DNA from: Flavobacteria bacterium MS024-3C | GTDB taxonomy: Bacteria; Bacteroidota; Bacteroidia; Flavobacteriales; Flavobacteriaceae | Assembly (NCBI GenBank): GCA_000173115.1 | Contig: ABVW01000004.1 | Location: forward strand, 31,968-95,967 | Reading direction: 5' to 3' | DNA: 64,000 nt | Part shown: in pieces, positions 19,035-26,800 of the stretch | How positions within the stretch are numbered: the first letter of the stretch is position 1 | How the letters are laid out: the number at the start of each line of letters is the position of its first letter | Position numbers and translations under genes: made by a program | The notes under the pieces: model-generated | What the model was told of the DNA's origin: nothing | What the model saw: only the letters and a program-made list of their open reading frames with translations | Databases searched by the model: none

Positions 19035-19085
19035 TATGAAAAAATACTTACTTAAATACTCTCTTATTAATCTTTTAGAGCTATG
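19035..19085 (+). CDS. 16-residue micro-ORF overlapping the next gene (module 4)
   Basis: MKKYLLKYSLINLLEL then TGA; the stop overlaps the ATG of the next frame (ATGA). This looks like translational coupling. The putative -7 element lies just upstream, leaving almost no leader, so it may not be translated at all. Confidence 0.3.
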
Positions 19086-19226
19086 ATGGGAGATATAATT
19101 GGAGGCATAATTATTATACTTATAGTTTGTGTCATAGTTTATCTTTTTTTTAAAAACAAGAAAGATGGTAAAGATGATTATAGTGGAATGAAAGGTGGTG
19201 GAAGTAGTAATAAAATCCCTCATTAA
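19083..19226 (+). CDS. 47-residue single-pass membrane protein (module 4)
   Basis: A short N-terminus (MMGD) leads into one strongly hydrophobic helix (IIGGIIIILIVCVIVYLFF), followed by a Lys-rich positive stretch and a Gly/Ser-rich tail ending in NKIPH. The topology suggests the tail is cytoplasmic. It is the only sizeable frame between tails R3 and R4, which supports its being the cargo of that module. Family not recognised; small one-helix proteins of this kind include toxins and regulators, but nothing here proves either. Confidence 0.5.
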   Translation: MMGDIIGGIIIILIVCVIVYLFFKNKKDGKDDYSGMKGGGSSNKIPH

Positions 19227-19251
19227 TAATAAACTTTAATATTTCTAACTT

Positions 19252-19296
19252 CACGATAGGCATATCTTCTTCTTTCAATTCAGCTATTTCTAAACG
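19252..19296 (-). pseudogene. Integrase 3'-end remnant R4 (divergent)
   Basis: The minus strand reads RLEIAELKEEDMPIV, similar to GLEVSELEEEDMPVI of the other tails, but the stop codon at the equivalent position is lost. It is the most divergent clear tail and only about 9 bp separate it from the next start codon. Confidence 0.75.
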
Positions 19297-19305
19297 AACA
19301 CAACA

Positions 19306-19896
19306 ATGAAAAAACTTTTGCAAAAAAATACATTTCTATTTAAGGAGCAATTAGGCTTGTTTAAAGCATCCAACAATTATGATGTTTATGACCCACAAAC
19401 CGAAGAAATCATTTTACATTGTCGTGAGAAAAATTTAAACCCTTTATATAAAATTATTAGACTGCTTATAAAAGACCTCAAATCTATGACTCCATTTGAA
19501 ATTGAAATTAGTGGTCTTGACGGTATAAAAATTATAAAGGTTAAAAAAAAACTCTCATTAGTCTTACCAAAAATTGAAGTGTTTGATGAAAGCGATAAAT
19601 TAATTGGTTTTATTAAACTGAATTTATTTCAACTTAATAACTTTGAGGTGTTTGACTACAAAGGAAATCTTGTGTCTAAATTAAAAGGCAGCCTAATTGG
19701 CTGGAATTTTAAATTTCTAAAGGATGAAAACACTATTGCAACAGTTACAAAAAAATGGTCTGGAATTGGGAAAGAACTGTTTACAAGCGCAGATAATTAT
19801 ATTCTTGATATAAATGATAATGTTGAAAAAACAAGCTCTTTAAGGCTTTTGATTTTTGGCGCCGTCATATGCATTGATATGGTCCTAAAGGAGTAA
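19306..19896 (+). CDS. LURP-one-related / phospholipid-scramblase-like protein (module 5)
   Basis: 196 residues without signal peptide. The pattern resembles the Tubby-like LURP-one/scramblase beta-barrel family: an N-terminal YDVYDPQTEEIILHCRE block, then IEVFDESDKLIGFIK and FEVFDYKGNLVSKLKG blocks, and the highly typical ATVTKKWSGIGKELFTSADNY segment near the C-terminus, ending in a short hydrophobic helix. Bacterial members are common but of unknown role, possibly membrane-associated. No promoter fits into the 9 bp between R4 and the start, so it probably depends on the module-4 promoter. Confidence 0.75.
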   Translation: MKKLLQKNTFLFKEQLGLFKASNNYDVYDPQTEEIILHCREKNLNPLYKIIRLLIKDLKSMTPFEIEISGLDGIKIIKVKKKLSLVLPKIEVFDESDKLIGFIKLNLFQLNNFEVFDYKGNLVSKLKGSLIGWNFKFLKDENTIATVTKKWSGIGKELFTSADNYILDINDNVEKTSSLRLLIFGAVICIDMVLKE

Positions 19897-19927
19897 TAGT
19901 TTAATCGGAATTATGAAATACCAGTGT

Positions 19928-20038
19928 CTAAACCACAGGCATATCACTTTCCTCTAACTCACTTACTTCTAAGCCTCTTAGGTAGGTTAAACTAATGGCT
20001 AAGGATGAATGTCCCATAGCCTTTTGAAACATACTAAG
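19928..20038 (-). pseudogene. Integrase 3'-end remnant R5
   Basis: The minus strand encodes QKAMGHSSLAISLTYLRG followed by LEVSELEESDMPVV and stop, with a few more matching residues upstream (to about residue 319 of the intact integrase). It includes His328 and Tyr337. It is closest to R3 and the intact gene. The sequence to its right is shared with the R2/module-3 junction up to and including the start of the signal peptide. Confidence 0.93.
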
Positions 20039-20054
20039 AAAGTTATTAATAATC

Positions 20055-20085
20055 TTGTATTGCAATTACATATTTAATATATTTA
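20055..20085 (+). promoter_or_regulatory. Putative promoter of module 6
   Basis: TTG at 20055-20057, 20 bp, TATATTTA at 20078-20085, 28 bp before the start codon. Nearly identical to the promoter block of module 3. Confidence 0.65.
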
Positions 20086-20113
20086 TTCAACAACTAATTA
20101 AAACAAACACAAA

Positions 20114-20791
20114 ATGAAAAAATTATTAATGTTATTGGCACTTGTTTTTACTACGTCAATCTTTGCACAAACTTCAGGGCGTATATACAATATGAAGGTT
20201 ATGCCTGGTCATGCGCCTTCTGTATTGAACATATTCAGTGATTTTGCTGAAGGCCAAGAATGGAATGAAGGTAGTGGTGTCATGTTACAATCTGTTCAGT
20301 TTAAAAATGGAGTAACTCATAGAATACTTGCGTGGGGAAATCCTGAAAATTTTGGAACAAAACAAGAAAAAACTGATTCTGAATGGACTGCTTATTTAGA
20401 ACAATTAAATAATCATTTAAGTTTTGCAAACGATAGTAGTGTAATAACATCTCTTGGATTCTCCGAAGGTGACGTAAGTAAAAATAAATCTGCGAAAATT
20501 TTTGATTTAAAAATTCATGAACCTGCTAAGTTTAAATTAGCTTTTGATAAAATAGTAAAACAAAACAAATCAATACTTGGAGATAGAAGAATGGGGTTGC
20601 TTTCTATTGATGCTGGAGGAACTCCAGGAGCTACACATAGTATTGTGGTTTATGGAAAAGATTTAAATGACTTAGTGCTATTAGAGAGGAAATTTAGAGA
20701 CTCCAAAGGCTTCGGTGATTATATAAAAAACAGAGGTAAAGTGGAATATATCCAAAACTACTACATAAATACTTTGGCAAGATTTAACTAA
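20114..20791 (+). CDS. Secreted protein of unknown family (module 6)
   Basis: 225 residues with a Sec signal peptide (MKKLLMLLALVFTTSIFAQ). The mature part seems to contain two similar halves with strand-helix patterns (RIYNMKVMPGHAPSVLNIFSDF... and KIFDLKIHEPAKFKLAFDKIV...), which would fit a duplicated ferredoxin-like or dimeric alpha-beta barrel fold; this is inference. No catalytic motif is evident. Its leader and first codons are nearly the same as those of module 3, whereas the mature proteins are unrelated. A terminator follows 9 bp after the stop. Confidence 0.7.
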   Translation: MKKLLMLLALVFTTSIFAQTSGRIYNMKVMPGHAPSVLNIFSDFAEGQEWNEGSGVMLQSVQFKNGVTHRILAWGNPENFGTKQEKTDSEWTAYLEQLNNHLSFANDSSVITSLGFSEGDVSKNKSAKIFDLKIHEPAKFKLAFDKIVKQNKSILGDRRMGLLSIDAGGTPGATHSIVVYGKDLNDLVLLERKFRDSKGFGDYIKNRGKVEYIQNYYINTLARFN

Positions 20792-20800
20792 TTGTACATA

Positions 20801-20825
20801 AACCCTCCCAAATGGAGGGTTTTTC
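20801..20825 (+). terminator. Terminator of module 6
   Basis: Hairpin AACCCTCC / GGAGGGTT with a 5-base loop and a T-rich tail, starting 9 bp after the module-6 stop and ending just before tail R6. Confidence 0.88.
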
Positions 20826-20827
20826 TT

Positions 20828-20848
20828 TTAAACCACAGGCATATCTTC
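20828..20848 (-). pseudogene. Integrase 3'-end remnant R6 (shortest)
   Basis: Only EDMPVV then stop remains, with the same AACCACAGGCATATC sequence context as R5. Alone it would be too short to call; its position between two modules and the exact match of the terminal 15 bases to R5 support it. Confidence 0.7.
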
Positions 20849-20979
20849 TGTAAGTTTTTTAATACACTCTACCAAGAATGAAACAAGCTACTAATGGAGT
20901 AAGTTAATACTTGCGTTTGTTTGTTAAGTAAGTTCAGGGTGTTATTTGTATATTTATATGATACCTAAATTTGAATTAA

Positions 20980-21828
20980 ATGAAAAAACTAATATTTTTT
21001 TATTTATTACTTACAACATCTTTAAATGCTCAAGAAAAAATACAACTTGAATATCAAGAATGGGGCTTAAAATCCTACAAAGAAAACAGGGTTCTTGTTT
21101 CGGAGCAAGAAGGTATTTGGTTGGATAATATTTCCGAGCCTGAAATGGATATCTACAGAGCAAAAGGAAATTCGATTACAGACAAGGCGATGATTATTTG
21201 TCCCGGGGGTGGGCTTTTTTTTAGCGCGTACGAGAAGGAAGGTGTTAAACTTGCAAAAAAACTATCATTAAATGGGATTACCTCAATAGTACTGAAATAT
21301 AGAACTTATCCTCGAAAGGGTTCAGTAATTGATTGGACTAAAACGATTTGGGACAAACCTCAAATGGCAATAGATAGTGCTAAAATCATTTTACCTTATT
21401 CTTCAAAAGATGCTATGGCAGCAATAGAAGTTATGAGGATAAATGCAGCAAAATATAATATTAATCCAAATAAGATTGGTTTAATGGGATTTTCCGCAGG
21501 AGGGGCAGTAACTATGGAGACAGCTTATAACTCAACCAAAAAAAATCAACCAAATTTCATAGCTCCCATTTACCCTTGGATGGATATTGTTGAAAAACAA
21601 GAAGTTCCTAATAATAGACCTCCAGCATTTATTACTTGTGCAAATAATGACGAATTCAAAGAGATACCTGCGTCAAGTGTTCAAATTTATCGAGATTGGA
21701 TTGAAGCAGACGCAAAAGTAGAACTTCATATGTTTAGCGAAGGAGGTCACGGTTTTGGGATGAATGAATTAAATTCACCAGTAGACAAATGGTCACAATT
21801 ATTGATAGATTGGATTCTTTCTCTATGA
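20980..21828 (+). CDS. Secreted alpha/beta hydrolase (acetylesterase/Aes-like) (module 7)
   Basis: 282 residues with a signal peptide (MKKLIFFYLLLTTSLNAQE). The motif CPGGGLFFSAYEKEG is the oxyanion-hole region of the BD-FAE/acetyl-xylan-esterase type family (usual form HGGG or PGGG). The nucleophile elbow GFSAGG lies near residue 170, an acidic residue probably in the NNDE segment, and the catalytic histidine in EGGHGFG near residue 258. It probably deacylates sugars or small esters in the periplasm. Its stop is 10 bp from the stop of the intact integrase, the same arrangement as in the tail-bearing modules. Confidence 0.85.
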   Translation: MKKLIFFYLLLTTSLNAQEKIQLEYQEWGLKSYKENRVLVSEQEGIWLDNISEPEMDIYRAKGNSITDKAMIICPGGGLFFSAYEKEGVKLAKKLSLNGITSIVLKYRTYPRKGSVIDWTKTIWDKPQMAIDSAKIILPYSSKDAMAAIEVMRINAAKYNINPNKIGLMGFSAGGAVTMETAYNSTKKNQPNFIAPIYPWMDIVEKQEVPNNRPPAFITCANNDEFKEIPASSVQIYRDWIEADAKVELHMFSEGGHGFGMNELNSPVDKWSQLLIDWILSL

Positions 21829-21838
21829 GTCACATTTT

Positions 21839-22903
21839 TTAAATCATCGGCATATCACTTTCCTCTAACTCACTTACTTCTAAACCTCTTAGATAGGTTA
21901 AGCTAACAGCTAAAGAAGAATGTCCCATAGCCTTCTGCAGCTTACTAAGTGAACCTGTTCTTTTATAGATTTCTATAGCCCCTGAATGCCTAAAAGAGTA
22001 AAGTGTTTGGTCTTGTTCAAGTAGCTTAGAAACCTTCTTAAAACGCCCCCAAATCGTTTTAAAATAGTCAGGATTAGGTGCTTTAGTTGTACCTGTAAAT
22101 ATGTTGAGGTTATTATCTCCTTTATTCAACAGTTCTTTGATATATGAAGGCACAGGGACTATTCTATTTCTGCCTGATTTATTTCTGCTACCTGATAGTT
22201 TAATATAAGATAAGTCTGCTGTGAAGTCTCCCCAAGTAAGTTCTCTGACCTCTCTATGGGGTCTTAAGAGACAACCATAAGTCATTATACAGCAAAGGTA
22301 TAGATTATGATTAAAGTCTTTTATTTCGTTTAGTATTGCAGATATATCTTCAAACGGTTTGTTGAGGTTAGCTTTTGCTTTTTTTCTCTTAAAACCTTTT
22401 GTTGGATTATTTTCTAAACCTAATTCTTCAGCTTTATTAAAAAGTACTTTTAAGTTTTTAAGTAGGCTGTTATAAGAGCTGCTGTTATTATAGTATTCTA
22501 AAACCTTTATAATATCTCTTCTTTCATATTTAGCACTTTTAGAAACTCTTAAAAGTAGTTTATATGAATAGTTTAGCTCTGATTTATATGCTTTAGTATA
22601 ATTCTCTTTATGTTTTAGATTCAATGAAATTTTTAAGTATTCTCTATCAGTTAGTTTACCAGTTACTAAAGACTCGGTTCTATATTCCTTTAATACTCCT
22701 CCAGAAGTGATATGTTTGTAAACTTCAGCAGCAAGTAATTGTGCTTGAGGAATTCTTTGGTTTGAGGGAAAAGAATTAGGTTCAAGGTTTAGACCAATTC
22801 TATGGCCGTTAAATAGTCGGAATCGTTTGTTTTTCAAGTAAAAGGAAACGAATACTTTTTGGTCATTTGTTGTACCCACTTTAGGATAATTCATTGTGTT
22901 CAT
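21839..22903 (-). CDS. Tyrosine recombinase (integrase) of the tRNA-Arg island
   Basis: 354 residues. N-terminal core-binding region (about 90-185), then the catalytic domain. Catalytic residues visible: Arg214 (LLRPHRE), a Lys/Arg pair near 242, Arg305 in YSFRHSG (Tyr instead of the first box-II His, as in many Bacteroidota integrases), His328 in MGHSS and the nucleophile Tyr337 in TYLRG. It starts 61 bp from the right attachment repeat and reads into the island, so its 3' end faces the cargo. The last 7-35 codons recur six times between the cargo modules. It probably catalyses integration and excision at tRNA-Arg. Confidence 0.95.
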   Translation of the reverse strand: MNTMNYPKVGTTNDQKVFVSFYLKNKRFRLFNGHRIGLNLEPNSFPSNQRIPQAQLLAAEVYKHITSGGVLKEYRTESLVTGKLTDREYLKISLNLKHKENYTKAYKSELNYSYKLLLRVSKSAKYERRDIIKVLEYYNNSSSYNSLLKNLKVLFNKAEELGLENNPTKGFKRKKAKANLNKPFEDISAILNEIKDFNHNLYLCCIMTYGCLLRPHREVRELTWGDFTADLSYIKLSGSRNKSGRNRIVPVPSYIKELLNKGDNNLNIFTGTTKAPNPDYFKTIWGRFKKVSKLLEQDQTLYSFRHSGAIEIYKRTGSLSKLQKAMGHSSLAVSLTYLRGLEVSELEESDMPMI

Positions 22904-22916
22904 AGACAGTGCTCAG

Positions 22917-22959
22917 ACAGTTAAACTTTGTTTTACTGTATAATGAGCTGTTTAACAGC
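22917..22959. promoter_or_regulatory. Inverted repeats between integrase start and right repeat
   Basis: ACAGTTAAAC (22917-22926) faces GTTTTACTGT (22930-22939) as a 9/10 inverted repeat, and a perfect GCTGTT/AACAGC palindrome covers 22947-22959. They occupy the space between the integrase start and the attachment repeat. They may be recombinase arm or core-flanking sites, or an operator for integrase expression. Confidence 0.45.
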
Positions 22960-22964
22960 GAATT

Positions 22965-23026
<62 letters not shown>

Positions 23027-23034
23027 ATATAAAT

Positions 23035-23088
23035 AAAAAACCCGCTATGAAATTCAAGCTTGCTTGAAATTTCTAAAGCGGGTTTTTT
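23035..23088 (+). terminator. Long hairpin terminator, probably the original tRNA-cluster terminator
   Basis: AAAAAACCCGCT pairs with AGCGGGTTTTTT, with an inner AAATTCAAGC / GCTTGAAATTT stem. It lies 8 bp after the right repeat, where the terminator of the uninterrupted tRNA cluster would be. Confidence 0.88.
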
Positions 23089-23205
23089 ATTTTCAAGATG
23101 GAACGCAAAAGGATCAGCGAGCGAAGCGAAGCCTTAAAACATAAACCTCTATTGCTATTTTGCCTACTTTAGCACAAAAAACAATAGTTTATCAAAATAC
23201 AATTA

Positions 23206-23427
23206 ATGGAATCTCAACCCAACAACCCTCTACACGGTGTTAAATTATTAGATATATTAGAATATCTGGTAGAAACGCATGGCTGGGAAGAAATGGCCAA
23301 TCAGGTCAATATTAATTGCTTTAAAAGCAATCAGACAGTGAAATCTAGTTTGACCTTCTTGAGAAGAACGCCTTGGGCTAGGGACAAAGTGGAGCGGTTT
23401 TACCTGTATTCTATAAAAAATAAATAG
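23206..23427 (+). CDS. VF530-type (DUF2132) small protein
   Basis: 73 residues. The pattern NNPLHGVKLLDILEYLVE...INCFKSNQTVKSSLTFLRR...TPWARDKVERFYL matches the VF530/DUF2132 family, a small alpha-helical protein with a fold suggested to bind DNA. Full length. First gene on the conserved side of the island; monocistronic. Cellular role unknown. Confidence 0.85.
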   Translation: MESQPNNPLHGVKLLDILEYLVETHGWEEMANQVNINCFKSNQTVKSSLTFLRRTPWARDKVERFYLYSIKNK

Positions 23428-23496
23428 GTTTCGCAATTGGAGCTGAATTTTTAAAAAAAGTCCGGTTATTAACCACAGAACATCTAGCTTCGCGTC

Positions 23497-23835
23497 ATGA
23501 AATTATCAATCATTAGAATTTTTTGTGGTACATCACATTTAATCTATGGAATACTTACTTTATTTCACCCATTTTATATAGCGGAATTCACAAGATATGG
23601 CTTCTCTGCAATGAGAATACTCATTGGGCTAGTGCAGCTAATTTGTGGTGCGGGACTTTTGTACGGTATGGGTAAGTTTAAAATTTCCTTAATAAGTGCA
23701 GCCATTTTAGCTGCAATGATGGCTGGAGCTTTAGGAACTCGAATCAATATTCAAGATAGTTTAATACAGTCTTTGCCCGCTTTGTTTTACTTATTGTTAA
23801 ATTCTTATATCTTTATAAAAAGCTTAAAACTTTAA
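23497..23835 (+). CDS. Four-helix membrane protein, DoxX-like
   Basis: 112 residues that are almost entirely hydrophobic, with about four predicted helices and a short N-terminal region (MKLSIIRIFCGTSHLIYGILTLF). This is the size and pattern of DoxX/DoxD-like small membrane proteins. It is followed after 2 bp by a second such protein and then a methyltransferase, so the three form an operon. The function is not known; assignment to DoxX is by pattern only. Confidence 0.6.
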   Translation: MKLSIIRIFCGTSHLIYGILTLFHPFYIAEFTRYGFSAMRILIGLVQLICGAGLLYGMGKFKISLISAAILAAMMAGALGTRINIQDSLIQSLPALFYLLLNSYIFIKSLKL

Positions 23836-23837
23836 TT

Positions 23838-24221
23838 ATGAAATACATAAAATATATTTTAATGGCTGTGGTTTCATTCGTGGTTATTAATGTTTGGTTT
23901 TTTAGATTTAATAATCCAACCATTTATAGGGGTGGAAAAGCCGCTAATATGATTGAGGAATTTGCCGTTTACGGGCTCAGCGAAACAATTGTGTATGTTA
24001 TTGGAGGCTTGAAAGTCTTAGCAGCAATAGGGCTTTTAATCGGTTTTGTGAATAGAAAAGCCATACTTCCTTCTGCTGCATTAATGGGAGCGCTAATGTT
24101 AGGCGCTGTCTTTATGCATTTTAAAGTAAGCGATGAAGCTATTAAATTTTTACCTGCGGGTTTAATGCTTCTGTTTAGTTTGACCATTATCTTAATCAAT
24201 AAGCAAAAGCAACTTTCTTAG
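23838..24221 (+). CDS. DoxX-like membrane protein
   Basis: 127 residues with about four hydrophobic helices (MKYIKYILMAVVSFVVINVWFF, YVIGGLKVLAAIGLLIGF, AALMGALMLGAVFMHF, LLFSLTIILI). The segment GGLKVLAAIGLL...ALMLGAVFMHF is characteristic of the DoxX family. The 2-bp gap to the previous gene and 8 bp to the next indicate one operon. Role unknown. Confidence 0.7.
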   Translation: MKYIKYILMAVVSFVVINVWFFRFNNPTIYRGGKAANMIEEFAVYGLSETIVYVIGGLKVLAAIGLLIGFVNRKAILPSAALMGALMLGAVFMHFKVSDEAIKFLPAGLMLLFSLTIILINKQKQLS

Positions 24222-24229
24222 TTTATCCT

Positions 24230-24841
24230 ATGGATGATTCTAAAGTACATTGGGAGCGTATCTACAAAACTAAAACACCTCAAGAGGTGAGTTGGACAGA
24301 AAATGAGCCCAATATGTCTTTAGAACTTATTTCTAAGGCCAAACTATCCTTAGACGCCCAAATAATTGATGTGGGAGGCGGAGACAGTCAATTGGTAGAC
24401 CGCCTTATAGATCTAGGCTATAAAAACCTAACGGTATTAGATATTTCAGAAACCGCTATTATTCGCGCTCAAGAGAGACTAGGGGATAGAGCTACACAAG
24501 TTAAGTGGGTAGTAAGTGATGTGATAGATTATAATCCCAAGCTTTCTTATGATCTTTGGCATGATAGGGCTTCGTTTCACTTTCAAGCATCGGCTGAAAG
24601 CATTAGAGATTATTTGACATTATTAAATCGCGCTGTTAAAGGCCACGTCATTATTGGAGCTTTTTCTACCAACGGACCCAAAAAGTGTAGTGGATTAGAC
24701 ATTATTCAATACAATGAAGCATCCTTGAAACAGCTCTTTGAGAAGTATGGTTTTGAGTCTTTGTCTTTTGAAAAACAAATACATACCACCCCTTTTAAAA
24801 CCGAACAGGAATTCATTTTTGGGTCTTTCACAGCTAAATAG
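24230..24841 (+). CDS. Class I SAM-dependent methyltransferase
   Basis: 203 residues. The SAM-binding motif I is IIDVGGGDSQLVDRL (about residues 44-58), followed by an acidic residue after strand 2 (LTVLDIS) and a WVVSDVIDY segment. The start MDDSKVHWERIYKTKTPQEVSW is typical of small methyltransferases related to thiopurine/tellurite-type enzymes. Substrate unknown. Convergent with the mechanosensitive channel gene, stops only 4 bp apart. Confidence 0.88.
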   Translation: MDDSKVHWERIYKTKTPQEVSWTENEPNMSLELISKAKLSLDAQIIDVGGGDSQLVDRLIDLGYKNLTVLDISETAIIRAQERLGDRATQVKWVVSDVIDYNPKLSYDLWHDRASFHFQASAESIRDYLTLLNRAVKGHVIIGAFSTNGPKKCSGLDIIQYNEASLKQLFEKYGFESLSFEKQIHTTPFKTEQEFIFGSFTAK

Positions 24842-24845
24842 CTAT

Positions 24846-26711
24846 TTATTCCTCCCTTTTAAACATAAAACTAGGCGCTTTGTAATCCTTAGGCAACTGA
24901 TCTGCAGGAATGGTGCTCTGGTTTCCGTCCCTAGCAGCCCTATAATGTGGAGACATGATTTCTATACCTGCCTCATTGCAAAAATCCTGAATATTGGCGT
25001 GTAAGTTAGAGTAAATGGTGGCTTGTTTGTTAGGTTCCCTAGTATAAGCGTTTATCTGATAGGACACATAAAAGTCATCTAGGCTTGTTTGAAGTACAAA
25101 AGGAGCTGGATCTTCTAGTAATAAAGGTGTTTTTAGTGCTGCTTTAATGAGGACTTCTTCCATTTTTCTCCAAGGAATATCGTACCCAATGGTAATAGTG
25201 GAATGCATGATAAGTCCCTTTTCTGGGGCGTCACTGCTGTAATTTATAGTGTGGCTATTCATTACCGTAGCGTTGGGAATGGAGATAATTTCATTTTTTG
25301 TGGTCCTTACCCGAGTCACCAACATATTTTTTTCTATAACGTCTCCAGAGATACTGCCAATTTTCACTCGGTCTCCCATTTTAAAAAGACGCATATAAGT
25401 AAGTACTAGGCCTGCGATAATATTAGAAAGCGAACCGGCAGATCCAAAGGTGAATAAGAATCCAAGAAATACAGATACCCCTTGAAAGACAGGTGAGTCA
25501 GACCCAGGTAAATAGGGGAAAATCACCACAATCATAAAGGCAAATACCAATACCTTAACGATTTGATAGGTAGGTGCGGCCCAGTCTGAATAAAAGCCAG
25601 GAAGCTTAAGATTTTCTTGTTGTATCTCAGATTTTAAGAAGTATAAACCTTTAAGTACATACCTAAATACCACAATAATAACGATCACAGTAATTAGGTT
25701 GGGTAGGTAATTCCAAAGCCCTAAACCAATGTCTTTTAAAGGATCTAATACATATCCAAAAAGGGTCTGGGCCATGTCTTTGGTCCATGGAAAAATACCA
25801 AACAAAATAGGTAGGGCTATGTATACGGTGCTTAATACCACAAGCCACTTTAGAACGGTGTTTAAATTAATAAGCACTGCAACCTGTCTGGAAGCGTCAA
25901 AGAGCGTATAGTCTTTGATTTTTATTCCTTTAATGCGTTTGTTTTCTTGGGCGCGTATTTTAATTGCACTCCATCTAAATGCTATGAAGATGTACTTAAT
26001 AATGAAATAGGTAATAATGAGAACCAATAAAGCCAAACCAAACTCTTTGAGTAGGGTAATTATATTGGTTTCATTTTGATAATTTAAAACAGCCGTTGAA
26101 ATAATTTTCTGGTAATTAACACTCAAGTCTGCAGCGTTCATTTTAGACCAAAGCGCGTCTTCTTCTGAAATGCTGGTGATAATCTGATCCGAATACACCA
26201 AATTTAAAATATTGTACTCGCTTTCTATGACGAGACTATCTGCAGAAAAATCTCTTAATCCAGCTAGGTTTTGAATCCTTTGATTGACTGCTTTAGCTCG
26301 TTCTTCAGGGGAAAAACTTCCCAGACGACTGTATATTGTTAATAGGGTGTCCTTAAAAAAGCCCATGACTGGCACTCCTTTGCTTGTAGCCCTTAAGGCT
26401 TCTACTTCTCTTTTTTTGGCGGCCAATCGCTCTGTTTCTTGAGCACTAATAGCGTCTAATTGGGCTTGAAGGGTTTCCTTTTTGAGGTTGTCTGTAGTTT
26501 TAAGACTTTGTATCTCAGCCAATAACTCAACTTTCTTAATTGAATCTGCAACCCTTTGACTCTCAATGATCTGTATTTTTGTATTGTATTGCTCCAGACG
26601 AATGCTGTCTTGGTTTATTGCTGCTACAGATGGGATAGAGTCTTGAGCTTTAACAATACTGAAGAAAAAAAATAAAGGCAGTACTAGGGCGTAATTAGTC
26701 AGGGTTTTCAT
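24846..26711 (-). CDS. MscS-family mechanosensitive channel with long N-terminal region
   Basis: 621 residues. A signal peptide (ends SIVKAQ) is followed by a charged coiled coil (about 40-115), a periplasmic segment, about five membrane helices, and the MscS core. The pore-lining and beta domains are visible as GSAGSLSNIIAGLVLTYMR and DRVKIGSISGDVIEKNMLVT, with NATVMNSHTINYS later. It probably releases solutes on osmotic downshock; the long N-terminus is like the MscK/YnaI-type enlarged channels. Monocistronic. Confidence 0.9.
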   Translation of the reverse strand: MKTLTNYALVLPLFFFFSIVKAQDSIPSVAAINQDSIRLEQYNTKIQIIESQRVADSIKKVELLAEIQSLKTTDNLKKETLQAQLDAISAQETERLAAKKREVEALRATSKGVPVMGFFKDTLLTIYSRLGSFSPEERAKAVNQRIQNLAGLRDFSADSLVIESEYNILNLVYSDQIITSISEEDALWSKMNAADLSVNYQKIISTAVLNYQNETNIITLLKEFGLALLVLIITYFIIKYIFIAFRWSAIKIRAQENKRIKGIKIKDYTLFDASRQVAVLINLNTVLKWLVVLSTVYIALPILFGIFPWTKDMAQTLFGYVLDPLKDIGLGLWNYLPNLITVIVIIVVFRYVLKGLYFLKSEIQQENLKLPGFYSDWAAPTYQIVKVLVFAFMIVVIFPYLPGSDSPVFQGVSVFLGFLFTFGSAGSLSNIIAGLVLTYMRLFKMGDRVKIGSISGDVIEKNMLVTRVRTTKNEIISIPNATVMNSHTINYSSDAPEKGLIMHSTITIGYDIPWRKMEEVLIKAALKTPLLLEDPAPFVLQTSLDDFYVSYQINAYTREPNKQATIYSNLHANIQDFCNEAGIEIMSPHYRAARDGNQSTIPADQLPKDYKAPSFMFKREE

Positions 26712-26800
26712 AAGCCAAAAATATGTGTAAATGTAAGTATTTTTATTTCACTATTTTTTGCATTATCTTGTTAGTAAATAACCAACTTGAATAACCAACT

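Noticed and set aside
18993..19223. A 76-residue minus-strand frame opposite module 4
   Set aside because: Low-complexity Tyr/Asn/Ile-rich translation with no recognisable pattern; the plus-strand 47-residue frame has a sensible helix and coupled start.
16854..20848. A CRISPR array or attC-type integron sites
   Set aside because: The repeats are unequal in length and spaced by whole genes, and they encode integrase C-termini. No attC-like palindromes or integron integrase were seen.
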